Source of the DNA: Amycolatopsis granulosa
Lineage (GTDB): Bacteria; Actinomycetota; Actinomycetes; Mycobacteriales; Pseudonocardiaceae
DNA length: 64,000 nucleotides
NCBI RefSeq assembly: GCF_011758745.1
Contig: NZ_JAANOV010000001.1
Coordinates: forward strand, 3,162,001 to 3,226,000
Direction of reading: 5' to 3'
Each line of letters opens with the position of its first letter. Position 1 is the stretch's first letter. Of this stretch, positions 16,616 through 24,640 are shown in pieces. A program made the translations under genes and the position numbers. The notes under the pieces are model-generated. The model made no database searches and was not told the DNA's origin. It saw only the letters and a list, made by a program, of their open reading frames with translations.

Positions 16616-17167
16616 AGCAAACGACCGCGTCGGCACGGTGCGTCACGCACCGTGCGCGGAGTCTTGCTCGCCGTCACTTCCGGCGGCCTGGCGGTCAGCG
16701 CGCACGCGCTCGCCCATGGCGGCCTGCCGGACACCGCGCTGACCCTGCTGCTCGTCCTGCTCGTCGGCTGGACCGGGGCCGCGCTCGCCGAGCGCACCCG
16801 CGGACCGCTCGGCGTGCTCACCGTGCTCGGCTCGGCCCAGCTGCTGATGCACGTCGTGCTCGACTCGCTGATGCCGCACCCGGGCTCGCTCCCGGTCGCG
16901 ATGTTCGCCGCACACGCGGCGGCCACCCTGGTGACCGGGTTGCTGCTCGCGCACGCCGAAGCGCTGCTGCGGGTCGTCGCCGAGCGGTTGTCCCTGCTCC
17001 TGCCGGTCCTCTTCGGACCGCTCCCCCCACCGCCGCTGCCGCCCGGCGCGCCCGCTCCGGCGCCCGGACCGGCGCAGATGTTGGTGCTGCTGTGCCGCGT
17101 GAACGCGAGACGAGGGCCGCCGGTGCCCGGCGCGCGACCCCTCTTTCACCTCAGCGTAACCCGCTGA
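16613..17167 (+). CDS. Small multi-pass membrane protein upstream of the copper cluster
   Basis: This 184-residue protein has a basic start (SKRPRRHGASRTVRG) and about four hydrophobic segments between residues 18 and 145, with histidines near their ends (AHALAHGG, LLMHVVLD, MPHPGS, AAHAAATL). A Pro/Ala-rich loop follows (LPPPPLPPGAPAPAPGP). It has no domain I can name. The gap to YcnI is only 30 nt, on the same strand, so it is probably the first gene of the copper-handling operon. The histidines would suit a metal-related membrane protein, but that is inference. Confidence 0.72.
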   Translation: MSKRPRRHGASRTVRGVLLAVTSGGLAVSAHALAHGGLPDTALTLLLVLLVGWTGAALAERTRGPLGVLTVLGSAQLLMHVVLDSLMPHPGSLPVAMFAAHAAATLVTGLLLAHAEALLRVVAERLSLLLPVLFGPLPPPPLPPGAPAPAPGPAQMLVLLCRVNARRGPPVPGARPLFHLSVTR

Positions 17168-17197
17168 CCTCGTCTTCTTTCCAGGAGCATCCACATC

Positions 17198-17932
17198 ATG
17201 AACAACGCTGTCATCCGCCGCGGCCTCGTCCTGACCGGGACCATCGGGCTCGTCGGCGTCCTCGGCGCGGGCGTCGCGTCCGCGCACGTCTCCGCCAACG
17301 TCCTCGGCTCGCAGCCGCAGCAGGGCGGGTACGGGGCGATCACCATCCGCGTGCCGAACGAGGAGGAGAACGCCGGCACCGTCAAGGTGGAGGTCGACTT
17401 CAAGCCGGAGTACGCGATCAGCTCGGTGCGTTACCAGCCGATCCCGGGGTGGACGGCGGAGGTCACCAAGACCCCGCTGCCCGCACCCATCAAGAACGGC
17501 AAGAACCTGGACGTCACCGAGGCGGTCACGAAGATCGTCTTCACCGCCCAGCCCGGCACGAAGATCGGTCCGGGTGAGTCGCAGTACCAGGACTTCGCCA
17601 TCACCGCCGGTGCGCTGCCCGCGATCGGCGAACTGGTGCTGCCCGCGATCCAGACCTACGACAACGGTGCGGTCGTGAGCTGGGACCAGGTGGCCGCCGA
17701 CGGTGCGCCGGAGCCGGAGCACCCCGCCCCGTCCGTGGAGCTGGCCGCCGCGTCCGGAGACGGTCACGGGCACGCCACAGCCAACGCCACGACCACTGCG
17801 GCCACGACCGAGGCGTCGGCCGGAACCGACGACACGGCGCGGTGGCTGGGTGGCGCCGGGCTGGTCGTCGGCGCGCTCGGCCTCGGGGTCGGCGCCGGCG
17901 CGGTCCTGCGGGGGCGGAAGGCGTCGAAGTAA
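17198..17932 (+). CDS. ycnI: YcnI-family (DUF1775) copper-binding membrane-anchored protein
   Basis: This 244-residue protein is exported: residues 1-29 are a signal peptide ending GVASAHVSANV, so the mature protein would start with the N-terminal His used for copper binding in YcnI. The DUF1775 domain follows (about 28-170; YGAITIRVPNEEENAGTVKVEV, then a conserved GWTAEVTKTPL). A low-complexity Thr/Ala/His linker (GDGHGHATANATTTAATTE) leads to a C-terminal transmembrane helix and a basic end (RGRKASK). The stop shares one base with the start of copC (TAATG). It probably delivers or buffers copper outside the membrane. Confidence 0.92.
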   Translation: MNNAVIRRGLVLTGTIGLVGVLGAGVASAHVSANVLGSQPQQGGYGAITIRVPNEEENAGTVKVEVDFKPEYAISSVRYQPIPGWTAEVTKTPLPAPIKNGKNLDVTEAVTKIVFTAQPGTKIGPGESQYQDFAITAGALPAIGELVLPAIQTYDNGAVVSWDQVAADGAPEPEHPAPSVELAAASGDGHGHATANATTTAATTEASAGTDDTARWLGGAGLVVGALGLGVGAGAVLRGRKASK

Positions 17933-18465
17933 TGCGCCGCCTGCTCGTCACGGTCGCCACGGCGCTGGTCGCGCTGGTCGTCACCGCCACCCCGGCGCTG
18001 GCGCACAACGTGCTCGTCTCGTCCGACCCCGCCAAGGACGCCGTGCTCGAAACCGGGCCGTCGAAGGTCACCCTGACCTTCGACAGCCCGGTGCAGGGCG
18101 GCGACGTCAACCAGGTCTCGGTCGTCGGCCCGGACGGGTCGCAGTGGGCCGAGGGCGAGGTGCAGATCAGCAGCAACGTCGTCACGGCCGCGGTCCGGCC
18201 GCTCGGCCCGGCCGGGCGGTACACCATCGGCTACCGGATCCTGTCCGCCGACGGGCACCCGGTGCTCGGTGATGTCGCGTTCACCCTCAGCAAGGGCGGC
18301 ACCGGCACCCCGGCGTCGGCGAGCGCCGCGACCGGGGCCGGTGCGGCGCAGCCCGCCGCGTCCTCCGGCGGTGGCGTGCCGGTGTGGGTGTGGATCCTCG
18401 GCGCGGTGGTCCTGCTGGCCATCGGGCTGACGCTGGCGTTGCGGATGGGCAGGGACAACGCGTGA
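17932..18465 (+). CDS. copC: CopC-domain copper-binding protein
   Basis: This 177-residue exported protein has a signal peptide (1-24, ending TPALA) followed directly by HNVLVSSDPAKDAVL, the mature N-terminal His and PxxG-like start typical of CopC. The central beta-sandwich includes DGHPVLGDVAFTL, whose Asp-x-His motif supplies the other copper ligands. A flexible Ala/Gly-rich linker and one C-terminal transmembrane helix (about 145-168) anchor it. It is coupled to ycnI upstream. Downstream it is separated from copD by two 77-bp repeats, the first of which overlaps its stop codon. Confidence 0.93.
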   Translation: MRRLLVTVATALVALVVTATPALAHNVLVSSDPAKDAVLETGPSKVTLTFDSPVQGGDVNQVSVVGPDGSQWAEGEVQISSNVVTAAVRPLGPAGRYTIGYRILSADGHPVLGDVAFTLSKGGTGTPASASAATGAGAAQPAASSGGGVPVWVWILGAVVLLAIGLTLALRMGRDNA

Positions 18466-18542
18466 CACCGCGACAACGACACATGAGCATCGCAGGGCCG
18501 GCCACGGCCCAAGGAGCACAGTGGGGAGGCGTCGCGGCATGA
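18462..18542 (+). CDS. 26-residue peptide encoded by repeat unit 1
   Basis: GTG 18462 overlaps the copC stop (GTGA) and the frame ends with TGA 18540-18542. The peptide begins MTPRQRHMSI and ends QWGGVAA. It has no signal or membrane segment. Its likely role is to keep ribosomes moving from copC toward copD. Whether it accumulates is unknown. Confidence 0.4.
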   Translation: MTPRQRHMSIAGPATAQGAQWGGVAA

Positions 18543-18619
18543 CCCCGCGACAACGACACACGAGCATCGCAGGGCCGGCCACGGCCCAAGGAGCACAGTG
18601 GGGAGGCGTCGCGGCATGA
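18539..18619 (+). CDS. 26-residue peptide encoded by repeat unit 2
   Basis: ATG 18539 overlaps the stop of the first peptide and has GGGGAGG 9 nt upstream. The stop TGA (18617-18619) overlaps the copD start. The product differs from the first at one position (Thr for Met after the RQRH motif). Confidence 0.4.
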   Translation: MTPRQRHTSIAGPATAQGAQWGGVAA

Positions 18620-19638
18620 CTCTGTCCGAGACCACCTCGCGCGTCCGCTTGCAGGCGATGGCCGCGGTCGTCGCCGCGGCGCTGGCCGGTGTGCTGATCG
18701 GCGTCGCGCTGACCGCCACCGCACCGGTGCCGGGCGTGGCGGAGGTCAGCGAGGTGGTCTCGGTCGCCATCCCGATCGTCCGCGTGCTGCTCGACCTGGC
18801 CGCGGTGACGACGATCGGCCTGGCCCTGCTGTCCGTCCTGGTCGGGTACGACCGGCCGAAGCTCACCGAGCCGATCCTGCGGCGGGCCCGGCCGGTCGCG
18901 CTGGCCGCGTCGCTGGTCTGGGCGACGACCGCGCTGGTCACGCTCGTCCTGCAGACCGCCGAGTACCGGCCGCAGGTGGCGACGGTGAGTTTCGCCGACA
19001 TCGGCGCCTACGTCGTGGCGGTCGGTGCGGGCAAGGCGCTGCTCGTCGTCGCCGCGCTCGCGCTGGTCCAGGTCGGGCTGGGGGTGCTGACCCTGCGGCA
19101 CGGGGAGAAGGTTCCGGCCGAGGTGCGCGTCGGGCTCGGACTGTTCGCCCTGCTGCCGCTGCCGGTCACCGGGCACGCGGCGAACTGGAACTACCACGAC
19201 TACACGATGATCTCGATGGAGCTGCACGTCATGGCCGCGGTGGCGTGGACCGGCGGCCTCGGCGCGATGGTCGTGCTGCTCGCCGCCAACCGGACGCTGC
19301 TCGCGCACGCGCTGCCCCGGTTCTCCAAGCTGGCCACCGTGTGCCTGGCCCTGACGGTGGTGACCGGGCTGTTCAACGGGGTCGTGGAGATCCTGCTCAA
19401 CCCGACGATGAACCTGGTCACCGCGCTGCTCACCACGCCGTACGGCCGGCTGGTCCTGCTCAAGGCGTTGTGCGCGGCCGGCATCGGGGCGCTCGGTGGC
19501 GTGGTCCGGTGGAAGCTGATGCCGCGCATCGCCCGGCACGAGCGGACCGCGCTGGCGACCTGGGCCACGCTCGAGCTGACGGTCATGGGTCTCGCGTTCG
19601 GGTTCGCCGTGGTCCTCACCCGAGCGCCGGTCAGTTGA
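18616..19638 (+). CDS. copD: CopD-family copper-resistance membrane protein
   Basis: This 340-residue protein starts at ATG 18616, which overlaps the stop of the second repeat peptide. It has about eight to nine hydrophobic segments. The CopD domain covers the second half: PVTGHAANWNYHDYTMIS, MELHVMAAVAWTGGLGAMVVL and TPYGRLVLLKALCAAG. The conserved His residues of these motifs are thought to bind or pass copper. With YcnI and CopC it forms a periplasm-to-membrane copper uptake or handling route. No copper-responsive regulator is encoded nearby. Confidence 0.93.
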   Translation: MTLSETTSRVRLQAMAAVVAAALAGVLIGVALTATAPVPGVAEVSEVVSVAIPIVRVLLDLAAVTTIGLALLSVLVGYDRPKLTEPILRRARPVALAASLVWATTALVTLVLQTAEYRPQVATVSFADIGAYVVAVGAGKALLVVAALALVQVGLGVLTLRHGEKVPAEVRVGLGLFALLPLPVTGHAANWNYHDYTMISMELHVMAAVAWTGGLGAMVVLLAANRTLLAHALPRFSKLATVCLALTVVTGLFNGVVEILLNPTMNLVTALLTTPYGRLVLLKALCAAGIGALGGVVRWKLMPRIARHERTALATWATLELTVMGLAFGFAVVLTRAPVS

Positions 19639-19793
19639 CGGTCCGTAGCCGCAAGTTGCACCGCGGGCCGCAGGACGGAGCCGGCCAGGGGTGATCGGCA
19701 GGGCCGAACTCCCCTCCGCGGCACACCTCTCGGCACAGACGACGAACGGTCCCTACGCGTCGGTAAGTGCCCGCGCATTTCCCACTATGTGGA
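19639..19793. other. 155-bp convergent spacer, nothing recognised
   Basis: The gap between copD and the APH-like gene holds no supported gene. Apart from a few short, weak dyads I see no terminator hairpin with a T-run. Confidence 0.5.
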
Positions 19794-20705
19794 CTACCGG
19801 TAACGGGCCCAGCCGCTCTCGGCGCGGCCCGCGCGCAGGTCGCCCAGCCGCCGCCGGAGTTCGCCGCGCACCTGGGGGTGGCTGCGCAGGATGGGCAGCA
19901 CGCTGGTGACCAGCTTGAGCTCGCGGGCGGCCCGGAGCACGGCGAACCCCTCCCAGCGGGCGACGTCGAAGCCGTAGACGTCGGCCAGCATGCGGTACCG
20001 GCCCGCCGGATCCCCGAACCGCTCCCGGCCCACGGCCAGCGGCGTCAGGTCCCATTCCGGCGGGCCGACGCAGGAGGAGTCGAAGTCGCACAGCACCGGC
20101 CCGTCCGGGCCGACGATGACGTTGCCCGGGTGCGCGTCGCCGTGGATCAGGCTGCGCCGCAGCGGGAACTCCAGCTCGTCCAGGGCCGCCTCGACCTCCG
20201 CGCAGCGCCGCAGCAGGAACCGCCGGTCGTCCGGGTCGAGCTCCTCGGCGTCGGCCACTCGGGCCCGCACGTCCGCCAGCGGTGCCCACTCGCCGACGCC
20301 CTCGGGCGCGGGCAGGGCGTGCACCCGGCGCAGCAGTCTGCCCAGGTCGGCCGCGGTCGCGCGGCGCTTGTCCGGCGGCACCCGGACCCAGGCGGTGACG
20401 ACGTGCTCGCCCACGTGGATCGGCTGGTCCGCGCCGGGCAGCAACCGGATGGCCGGCACGTCGTGCGCCGCGAAGTGCCGGGCGACCCGGACAACCTTGG
20501 CGACGCGGTGCCGCAGCGCCCGCGACCCGACGATCCGCATCACGACCGGCGCACCGGCCAGCTCGTAGACGGCGTTGTTGGTGAACCGCAGCAGCGTCGC
20601 GCCACGGTGGTCCAGACCGAGCAGCGCACACGCCCCGGCCAGCGCGGCGGCCAGCTTGTCCTTCGTGAACCGGCCGTCCCGCTCGCCGCCCGCGAAGGTG
20701 GTCAT
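19794..20705 (-). CDS. Aminoglycoside-phosphotransferase-like (APH) kinase
   Basis: This 303-residue protein has the bilobal APH fold: an N-lobe with RFTNNAVYELAGAPVVMRI, in which the usual Lys is replaced by Arg, a catalytic loop SLIHGDAHPGNVIV (Asp and Asn present) and the metal-binding PVLCDFDSSCVGPPEWDL. Such proteins phosphorylate hydroxyls on small molecules, including aminoglycosides, choline or macrolides. Chromosomal relatives are mostly of unknown substrate, so resistance should not be assumed. It lies 54 nt downstream of the XRE-TPR regulator on the same strand, with a hairpin between. Confidence 0.88.
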   Translation of the reverse strand: MTTFAGGERDGRFTKDKLAAALAGACALLGLDHRGATLLRFTNNAVYELAGAPVVMRIVGSRALRHRVAKVVRVARHFAAHDVPAIRLLPGADQPIHVGEHVVTAWVRVPPDKRRATAADLGRLLRRVHALPAPEGVGEWAPLADVRARVADAEELDPDDRRFLLRRCAEVEAALDELEFPLRRSLIHGDAHPGNVIVGPDGPVLCDFDSSCVGPPEWDLTPLAVGRERFGDPAGRYRMLADVYGFDVARWEGFAVLRAARELKLVTSVLPILRSHPQVRGELRRRLGDLRAGRAESGWARYR

Positions 20706-20716
20706 CGTCCTATCCC

Positions 20717-20736
20717 GCGTTCCGGCACGGGAACGC
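20717..20736 (-). terminator. Hairpin after the XRE-TPR gene
   Basis: GCGTTCC (20717-20723) pairs with GGAACGC (20730-20736) around a 6-nt loop. It lies between the regulator stop and the APH start. There is no T-run, so termination is possible but not certain. Confidence 0.35.
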
Positions 20737-20759
20737 CGCCAGCCATCCGGACACCGGCG

Positions 20760-22142
20760 CTACGCCGCGAAGAACGAGCTGATGCGCTCGTCGAGGTCGC
20801 GGGCGTCGGGGTTGTTGCGGCGCTTGGCCGCCTCCTCCTTCATCGGGACCATGCGGTCCTTCACGCGGGCCGACTTGATGCCCTCCGCCGACTCCAGCGC
20901 CAGGCGGCCGATCCGCGCGCCGTGGTCGATGTCGCCCTCGAGGAGGTGGTTGGTCGCCAGCGCGGCCTGGTTGAACACCTTGCTGCGCTGCATGTCCTCG
21001 CCGTACGCGTCGATCGCCCTGGTCAGCGCCGGGATCGCGTACTGCGTGTGCTTCCGGTCGACGCCGCGCGCCAGTACCGTGTGGACGGTGCCGATCATCG
21101 CGTACACGTCCGTCTCGTTGAAGAACCGGACCCAGTCCTCGGCCTCGGCCACGTTCGCGCGGGCGAACTCGTCCTTGGCCAGGCCGAGCAGCTTCAGCGA
21201 CTGGTCCTGGTTGCCCATCATCGCGTAGGCCCACGCCTGGTTCGCCGCCAGCACGGAGATCGCCAGCTCGGAGCCGGACTCCTGCGCCGCGATCTGTCCC
21301 AGCTGGAACAGCTTGAGCGCGTCGTTGGGCGCGTCCTGGTGCAGGTAGACCCGGCCCATCCGGTACAGGATGTTCGCCACCAGGTGGTCGTTGTTGCCCT
21401 GTTTGGCCAGCTCGAGCGCGTTGGCGAAGTGCCCCCGCGCGGAGTCGACCAGTCCACTGTCGAACGACGTCCAGCCGGCCAGGCTGTGCAGGTCGGCCAG
21501 CGCCACGAACAGGCGCGACCGGACCGGCGTGGCGGCCGAGGAGTCGAGCATCTGCTGTCCCCAGGACAGCTGCGCCACCACGGCGTCGCGGCAGAACCCG
21601 CCGCCGTACTGGTAGTCGAGCGCACGCAGCGCCCTCGTCGCGGCCTCGACCTGGCGCACATCGGTCATCCCGATGTGGCCGGGTGCCGGCGTCCTCGCGG
21701 GGCTCGCCGCCCATGCCTTGGGCGACGATCCCAGGATGGCCGCCCCCATCGTGACCTGGGCGGCGTGCGCGAGGAAGTTCCGCCGCTTCACGGACTCGTC
21801 CTCCTCAGCCTGCTGCTCGTCGGCGGCGCCGACGACCTGAATCTCGGTGGCCTCGTCGTAGGCGAGGCCCATGTATCCACGGGGGACGCCCAGGCCGTCG
21901 GCGATCCGCGCGAGCACGTCGTAGGCCATCACCTGACGGCCCTTGAGGATCTCCGAGACCTCCGACTGGGACTGACCGGTGAGCGCGGCGATCTGGCGCT
22001 GGGAGATGCCCTCCTTGCGCAGGTTCCGGTACACGGCACTGATGTCCCGGGCGGCCAGGGCCTCCCGCATCTCCCGCTTCTCCCAGGCATCCGGACCGAT
22101 CGGATGTCCCTGGCGGGCATCAGTGTTGTCACCGGCGTTCAT
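20760..22142 (-). CDS. XRE-family regulator with C-terminal TPR-like repeats
   Basis: This 460-residue protein has an N-terminal helix-turn-helix (about 45-100; GISQRQIAALTGQSQSEVSEILKG) and a hydrophobic stretch resembling a degenerate Tat/TM segment (VKRRNFLAHAAQVTMGAAILG, about 117-137). Residues about 160-440 are helical and TPR-like (ALADLHSLAGW, RGHFANALELAKQGNN, ANILYRMGRVYLHQ). Actinobacteria carry many such regulators, often sensing peptides or acting in development. It is divergent from two small conserved genes at 22432 and 22766, the likely partners. Confidence 0.88.
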   Translation of the reverse strand: MNAGDNTDARQGHPIGPDAWEKREMREALAARDISAVYRNLRKEGISQRQIAALTGQSQSEVSEILKGRQVMAYDVLARIADGLGVPRGYMGLAYDEATEIQVVGAADEQQAEEDESVKRRNFLAHAAQVTMGAAILGSSPKAWAASPARTPAPGHIGMTDVRQVEAATRALRALDYQYGGGFCRDAVVAQLSWGQQMLDSSAATPVRSRLFVALADLHSLAGWTSFDSGLVDSARGHFANALELAKQGNNDHLVANILYRMGRVYLHQDAPNDALKLFQLGQIAAQESGSELAISVLAANQAWAYAMMGNQDQSLKLLGLAKDEFARANVAEAEDWVRFFNETDVYAMIGTVHTVLARGVDRKHTQYAIPALTRAIDAYGEDMQRSKVFNQAALATNHLLEGDIDHGARIGRLALESAEGIKSARVKDRMVPMKEEAAKRRNNPDARDLDERISSFFAA

Positions 22143-22431
22143 TGCGCCCCCTCACCGTCCTGTCGGGCGTCGATTCGCAGCGTAGGCACACACATTGAAC
22201 CGTGGGAAACGTCGTTGCGGCACCCCTGATCGGTCGGGGTGAACTCCGCCGACCGTTCACCGGTCCGCCCGCACCGGTCGCCGCTGTGACCGCGGTTCGC
22301 CTTCTCTTCCGCTGCGGTTCATCGCAATCTGGTTCTCGGAGTTCCGCGTGACCGAGTGAACACAGGCAGCGATCACGCAGAGCTACGACGAACACGGACA
22401 GCAAGCCCGACCGAGAGAGCGGAGACACGCG
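22143..22431. other. 289-bp divergent regulatory gap
   Basis: This gap separates the XRE-TPR gene from the small protein genes. It must hold both promoters, but I could not fix a convincing -35/-10 pair, and no RNA gene is evident. Open frames crossing it have no homology-like features. Confidence 0.4.
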
Positions 22432-22752
22432 GTGGAGTTCATGAACTCGATCTCGGCCCCACGCGCCCAGATCCACCGGCGGTCCTTCGCCCCGGCCGGC
22501 GCCGCGCCGCGGCCGGCGATGCCCGCCGCGGACCCGCGTGCCGCCCAGCTGCGCCGTTACGAGGGTGGCCAGCTGGTGTGGCGGGTGCAGTGCGGCGACC
22601 TGATCAACCGTGACCGTTGCGTCACCGTGCTCGTCCAGGACGGCCAGGTGGTCCTCGTCGGACCGCCCGGTGAAACGGCCCGCCTCACCGCGGGCCAGCT
22701 CGGCCAGCTCCAGGCGGCGTTGAACGAAGCCGCCAAATTGGCGGAAAGGTGA
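22432..22752 (+). CDS. Small conserved hypothetical protein divergent from the XRE-TPR regulator
   Basis: This 106-residue protein starts at GTG 22432; an in-frame ATG lies 9 nt later, and AGCGGAGA upstream could serve either. The N-terminal third is Ala/Pro-rich and probably disordered. Residues 42-100 look like a small beta-strand domain (YEGGQLVWRVQCGD, TVLVQDGQVVLVGPP) ending in an amphipathic helix. I recall similar proteins next to XRE regulators in Pseudonocardiaceae but no function is known. The next gene starts 13 nt after its stop. Confidence 0.68.
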   Translation: MEFMNSISAPRAQIHRRSFAPAGAAPRPAMPAADPRAAQLRRYEGGQLVWRVQCGDLINRDRCVTVLVQDGQVVLVGPPGETARLTAGQLGQLQAALNEAAKLAER

Positions 22753-22765
22753 GGGTGAGAGTTCC

Positions 22766-23164
22766 GTGGATCAGATCCTTGGGCAGGTCCTCCGCAACGC
22801 GGTCTGGGAGCGCCTCGACATGCTCGCCGATCTCGCCACCAGGGCGGACGCGCAGTCCCTGGTCTCGGTGGCCCGGTCGGAACTGCCGCGGCTGACCGAG
22901 GGCTGGCGCGCGATGCTGACCGCCCACGAGCCCGACGAGCGGGGCGACTGCCCCACCTGCTCCACCCGCTGGCACCGGTGCAAGGCGCCGTGCTCGGTGT
23001 GGCAGGTCGCGCACGAGCACCTCGTCGCCGGCGGTCTGGCCCCGCAGCAGGACCTGCACCGGCCGTGGCGCCGCAAGTCGGGCGTTCCGTCCCAGACGCG
23101 CGGCACAACCCAGGGCGAGCCGACGGGTCGCCACGCGCTGATGCCGCAGGTCGCGAACCACTGA
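22766..23164 (+). CDS. Small Cys/His-rich conserved protein, possible zinc finger
   Basis: This 132-residue protein starts at GTG 22766 with GAGGGTGAGAG upstream. The N-terminal half is helical. Residues 62-84 carry CPTCSTRWHRCKAPCSVW followed by HEH, an arrangement of four Cys and several His that could bind zinc. The C-terminus is basic and probably flexible. It probably forms an operon with the preceding gene, divergent from the XRE-TPR regulator. No function is known to me; a nucleic-acid or protein-binding role would fit a zinc knuckle. Confidence 0.68.
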   Translation: MDQILGQVLRNAVWERLDMLADLATRADAQSLVSVARSELPRLTEGWRAMLTAHEPDERGDCPTCSTRWHRCKAPCSVWQVAHEHLVAGGLAPQQDLHRPWRRKSGVPSQTRGTTQGEPTGRHALMPQVANH

Positions 23165-23275
23165 CCGCTCGGCGATTAATCCGAAAAACCCGGTCGCAAC
23201 CCCTGGTGGAACACCGTGGTGGCCGCTATGTTGTCGATCATGGTCCGGGTCGCGCACCCTGACCACCCCCAGACT

Positions 23276-23327
23276 CCGCGGGCCGGTGCCGTTGCACTCC
23301 CCTCCCCCGACCGGCACCGGCCCGCGG
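23276..23327. terminator. 15-bp stem-loop after the Cys-rich gene
   Basis: CCGCGGGCCGGTGCC (23276-23290) is the exact reverse complement of 23313-23327, giving a 15-bp stem with a 22-nt loop. It lies in the 228-bp spacer between convergent genes and is probably a terminator or transcription barrier. Confidence 0.55.
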
Positions 23328-23337
23328 GCCCACAGAG

Positions 23338-23370
23338 CTGAGGGCCTCTCCACACCGGGGAGGCCCTCAG
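23338..23370. terminator. Bidirectional terminator hairpin
   Basis: CTGAGGGCCTCTCC (23338-23351) pairs with GGGGAGGCCCTCAG (23357-23370), a 14-bp stem with one G-U wobble and a 5-nt loop. It stands between convergent transcripts, 23 nt before the MFS stop. Confidence 0.7.
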
Positions 23371-23392
23371 TCCTGTTCACCGCGGTCCTTGT

Positions 23393-24640
23393 TCACCGCA
23401 CGGACCGCACGCCCAGGATGAACGCGCCGGCCGCGAGGGTCGCGACCGCGGACGCGGCGAACAGGCCGGGGTAACCGCCCATCCCCGCGAGGATGCCGGT
23501 CGCGGCGAGCGGCGCGATCACCTGCGGCAGCGCGTTCGCGACGTTGACCACGCCCAGGTCCTTCGCGCGGTCCTGCGCGGCGGGCAGCACCTCGGTGAGG
23601 ATCGCCAGCGCGACCGCCCAGTAGGCGCCGAACCCGATGCCGAGCAGCGGGGACGCGGCCAGCGCCGCCGGCCAGGTCTGCCAGAGCACCAGCACGATCG
23701 CCGCCGCGGCCATGACCACGGCCGCGGCCAGCACGAACGGCTTGCGGCGACCGGTGCGGTCGGACAGGAACCCCACCACCAGCCCGCCGATCACCAGCGC
23801 GACGCCGTAGAGACCCATCATGATCAGCAACCCGGTGTCCGGGTCGGCGTAGTGCACCGCGTCGGCGAGGAAGAACAGCAGGAAGAACGTGCCGAGCGCG
23901 TTGCCGAGGTTGATCAGGAAGTGGCAGCCCCAGGCCCACGCGAAGTCCGGGTGCCGCCGCGGCGACACCCACAGCCCGGCCACCACCGCCCGCCGGCCAC
24001 GCACCGGCCGATTGGATGCGACGGCCGTGCTGTCCGCCGTGCGCAGGACGAACGCGACGGCGCCGACGACCACCACCGCCGCGCACGCCAGGTAGCCACC
24101 CGGCAGGCTGGTGACCACGACCGTCACCAGCACGGCGCCGAGCACCGTGCCCAGCATCTGGCTGATGCCCACCAGCCCGCCGATCCGCGCGCGCTGCCCG
24201 ACCGGCACCCGATCGGGCACCGCCGAGGTGAGCGTGGCGAGCATGCCGCCGAGCCCGGCCTGGACCAGGCACCAGCCGGCGACCATGACGGCCACGTGAC
24301 CGGCCAGCGCCAGCACGACCAGTCCGAGCGCGCCGCACAGCGCTCCGGCGAGCGTCCACGGGTGCCGACGGCCGAACCGGGAGCGTGTGCGGTCCGAAGC
24401 CAGCCCGACCAGCGGGTTGGTGAGCAGCGCGACCAGCGCGCCGACGCCGGTGACGATGCCGAACGCCAGTTCCTTGTGCGCGCCGTCCAGGAGCTCGGCC
24501 TGCTCGGGCAGCAGCACCTGGATCGGGGCGTAGATGCCGAGCCAGAGGCCGGTGTTCGCGCCGAAGAGCAGGCCGACCCAGCCCGCCCGGACGGGTACGA
24601 CCGGCTCGGCGAGGGCGTCGGGGACATGCGTTCCGGTCAT
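23393..24640 (-). CDS. MFS (sugar-type) transporter
   Basis: This 415-residue protein has 12 hydrophobic segments. Its start (ATG 24640) overlaps the stop of the glucosidase remnant (ATGA). Motif A occurs twice, SDRTRSRFGRRHPW in the first half and SDRTGRRKPF in the second. The form SDRTRSRFGRRHPW is typical of the GPH/sucrose-type sugar transporters. Coupling to a GH1 gene suggests uptake of a beta-glucoside. That glucosidase appears inactive, so the transporter may have lost its partner. The cargo is inferred from context only. Confidence 0.88.
   Translation of the reverse strand: MTGTHVPDALAEPVVPVRAGWVGLLFGANTGLWLGIYAPIQVLLPEQAELLDGAHKELAFGIVTGVGALVALLTNPLVGLASDRTRSRFGRRHPWTLAGALCGALGLVVLALAGHVAVMVAGWCLVQAGLGGMLATLTSAVPDRVPVGQRARIGGLVGISQMLGTVLGAVLVTVVVTSLPGGYLACAAVVVVGAVAFVLRTADSTAVASNRPVRGRRAVVAGLWVSPRRHPDFAWAWGCHFLINLGNALGTFFLLFFLADAVHYADPDTGLLIMMGLYGVALVIGGLVVGFLSDRTGRRKPFVLAAAVVMAAAAIVLVLWQTWPAALAASPLLGIGFGAYWAVALAILTEVLPAAQDRAKDLGVVNVANALPQVIAPLAATGILAGMGGYPGLFAASAVATLAAGAFILGVRSVR

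Larger units (their letters stand above)
18462..18619 (+). repeat. Two tandem 77-bp MIRU-like intercistronic repeats
   Basis: Two near-identical 77-bp units (18463-18539 and 18540-18616) fill the copC-copD junction. They differ at three bases. Each carries a perfect hairpin (GGGCCG-GCCA-CGGCCC, 18495-18510 in unit 1), AAGGAG, and GGGGAGG 9 nt before an ATG. Each unit is itself an open frame whose start overlaps the previous stop and whose stop overlaps the next start, always as GTGA or ATGA. This is the architecture of mycobacterial interspersed repetitive units (MIRUs), including the 77-bp senX3-regX3 type. Homology to mycobacterial MIRUs is not shown; the likeness is in structure. Confidence 0.85.

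Noticed and set aside
19794..20705. APH-like gene as an aminoglycoside-resistance determinant
   Set aside because: Only the general APH kinase motifs are present; chromosomal relatives have diverse substrates, so a resistance label is not supported.
22129..22476. 115-codon minus-strand frame in the divergent gap
   Set aside because: It overlaps both real gene starts, has no ribosome-binding site and shows no recognisable features.
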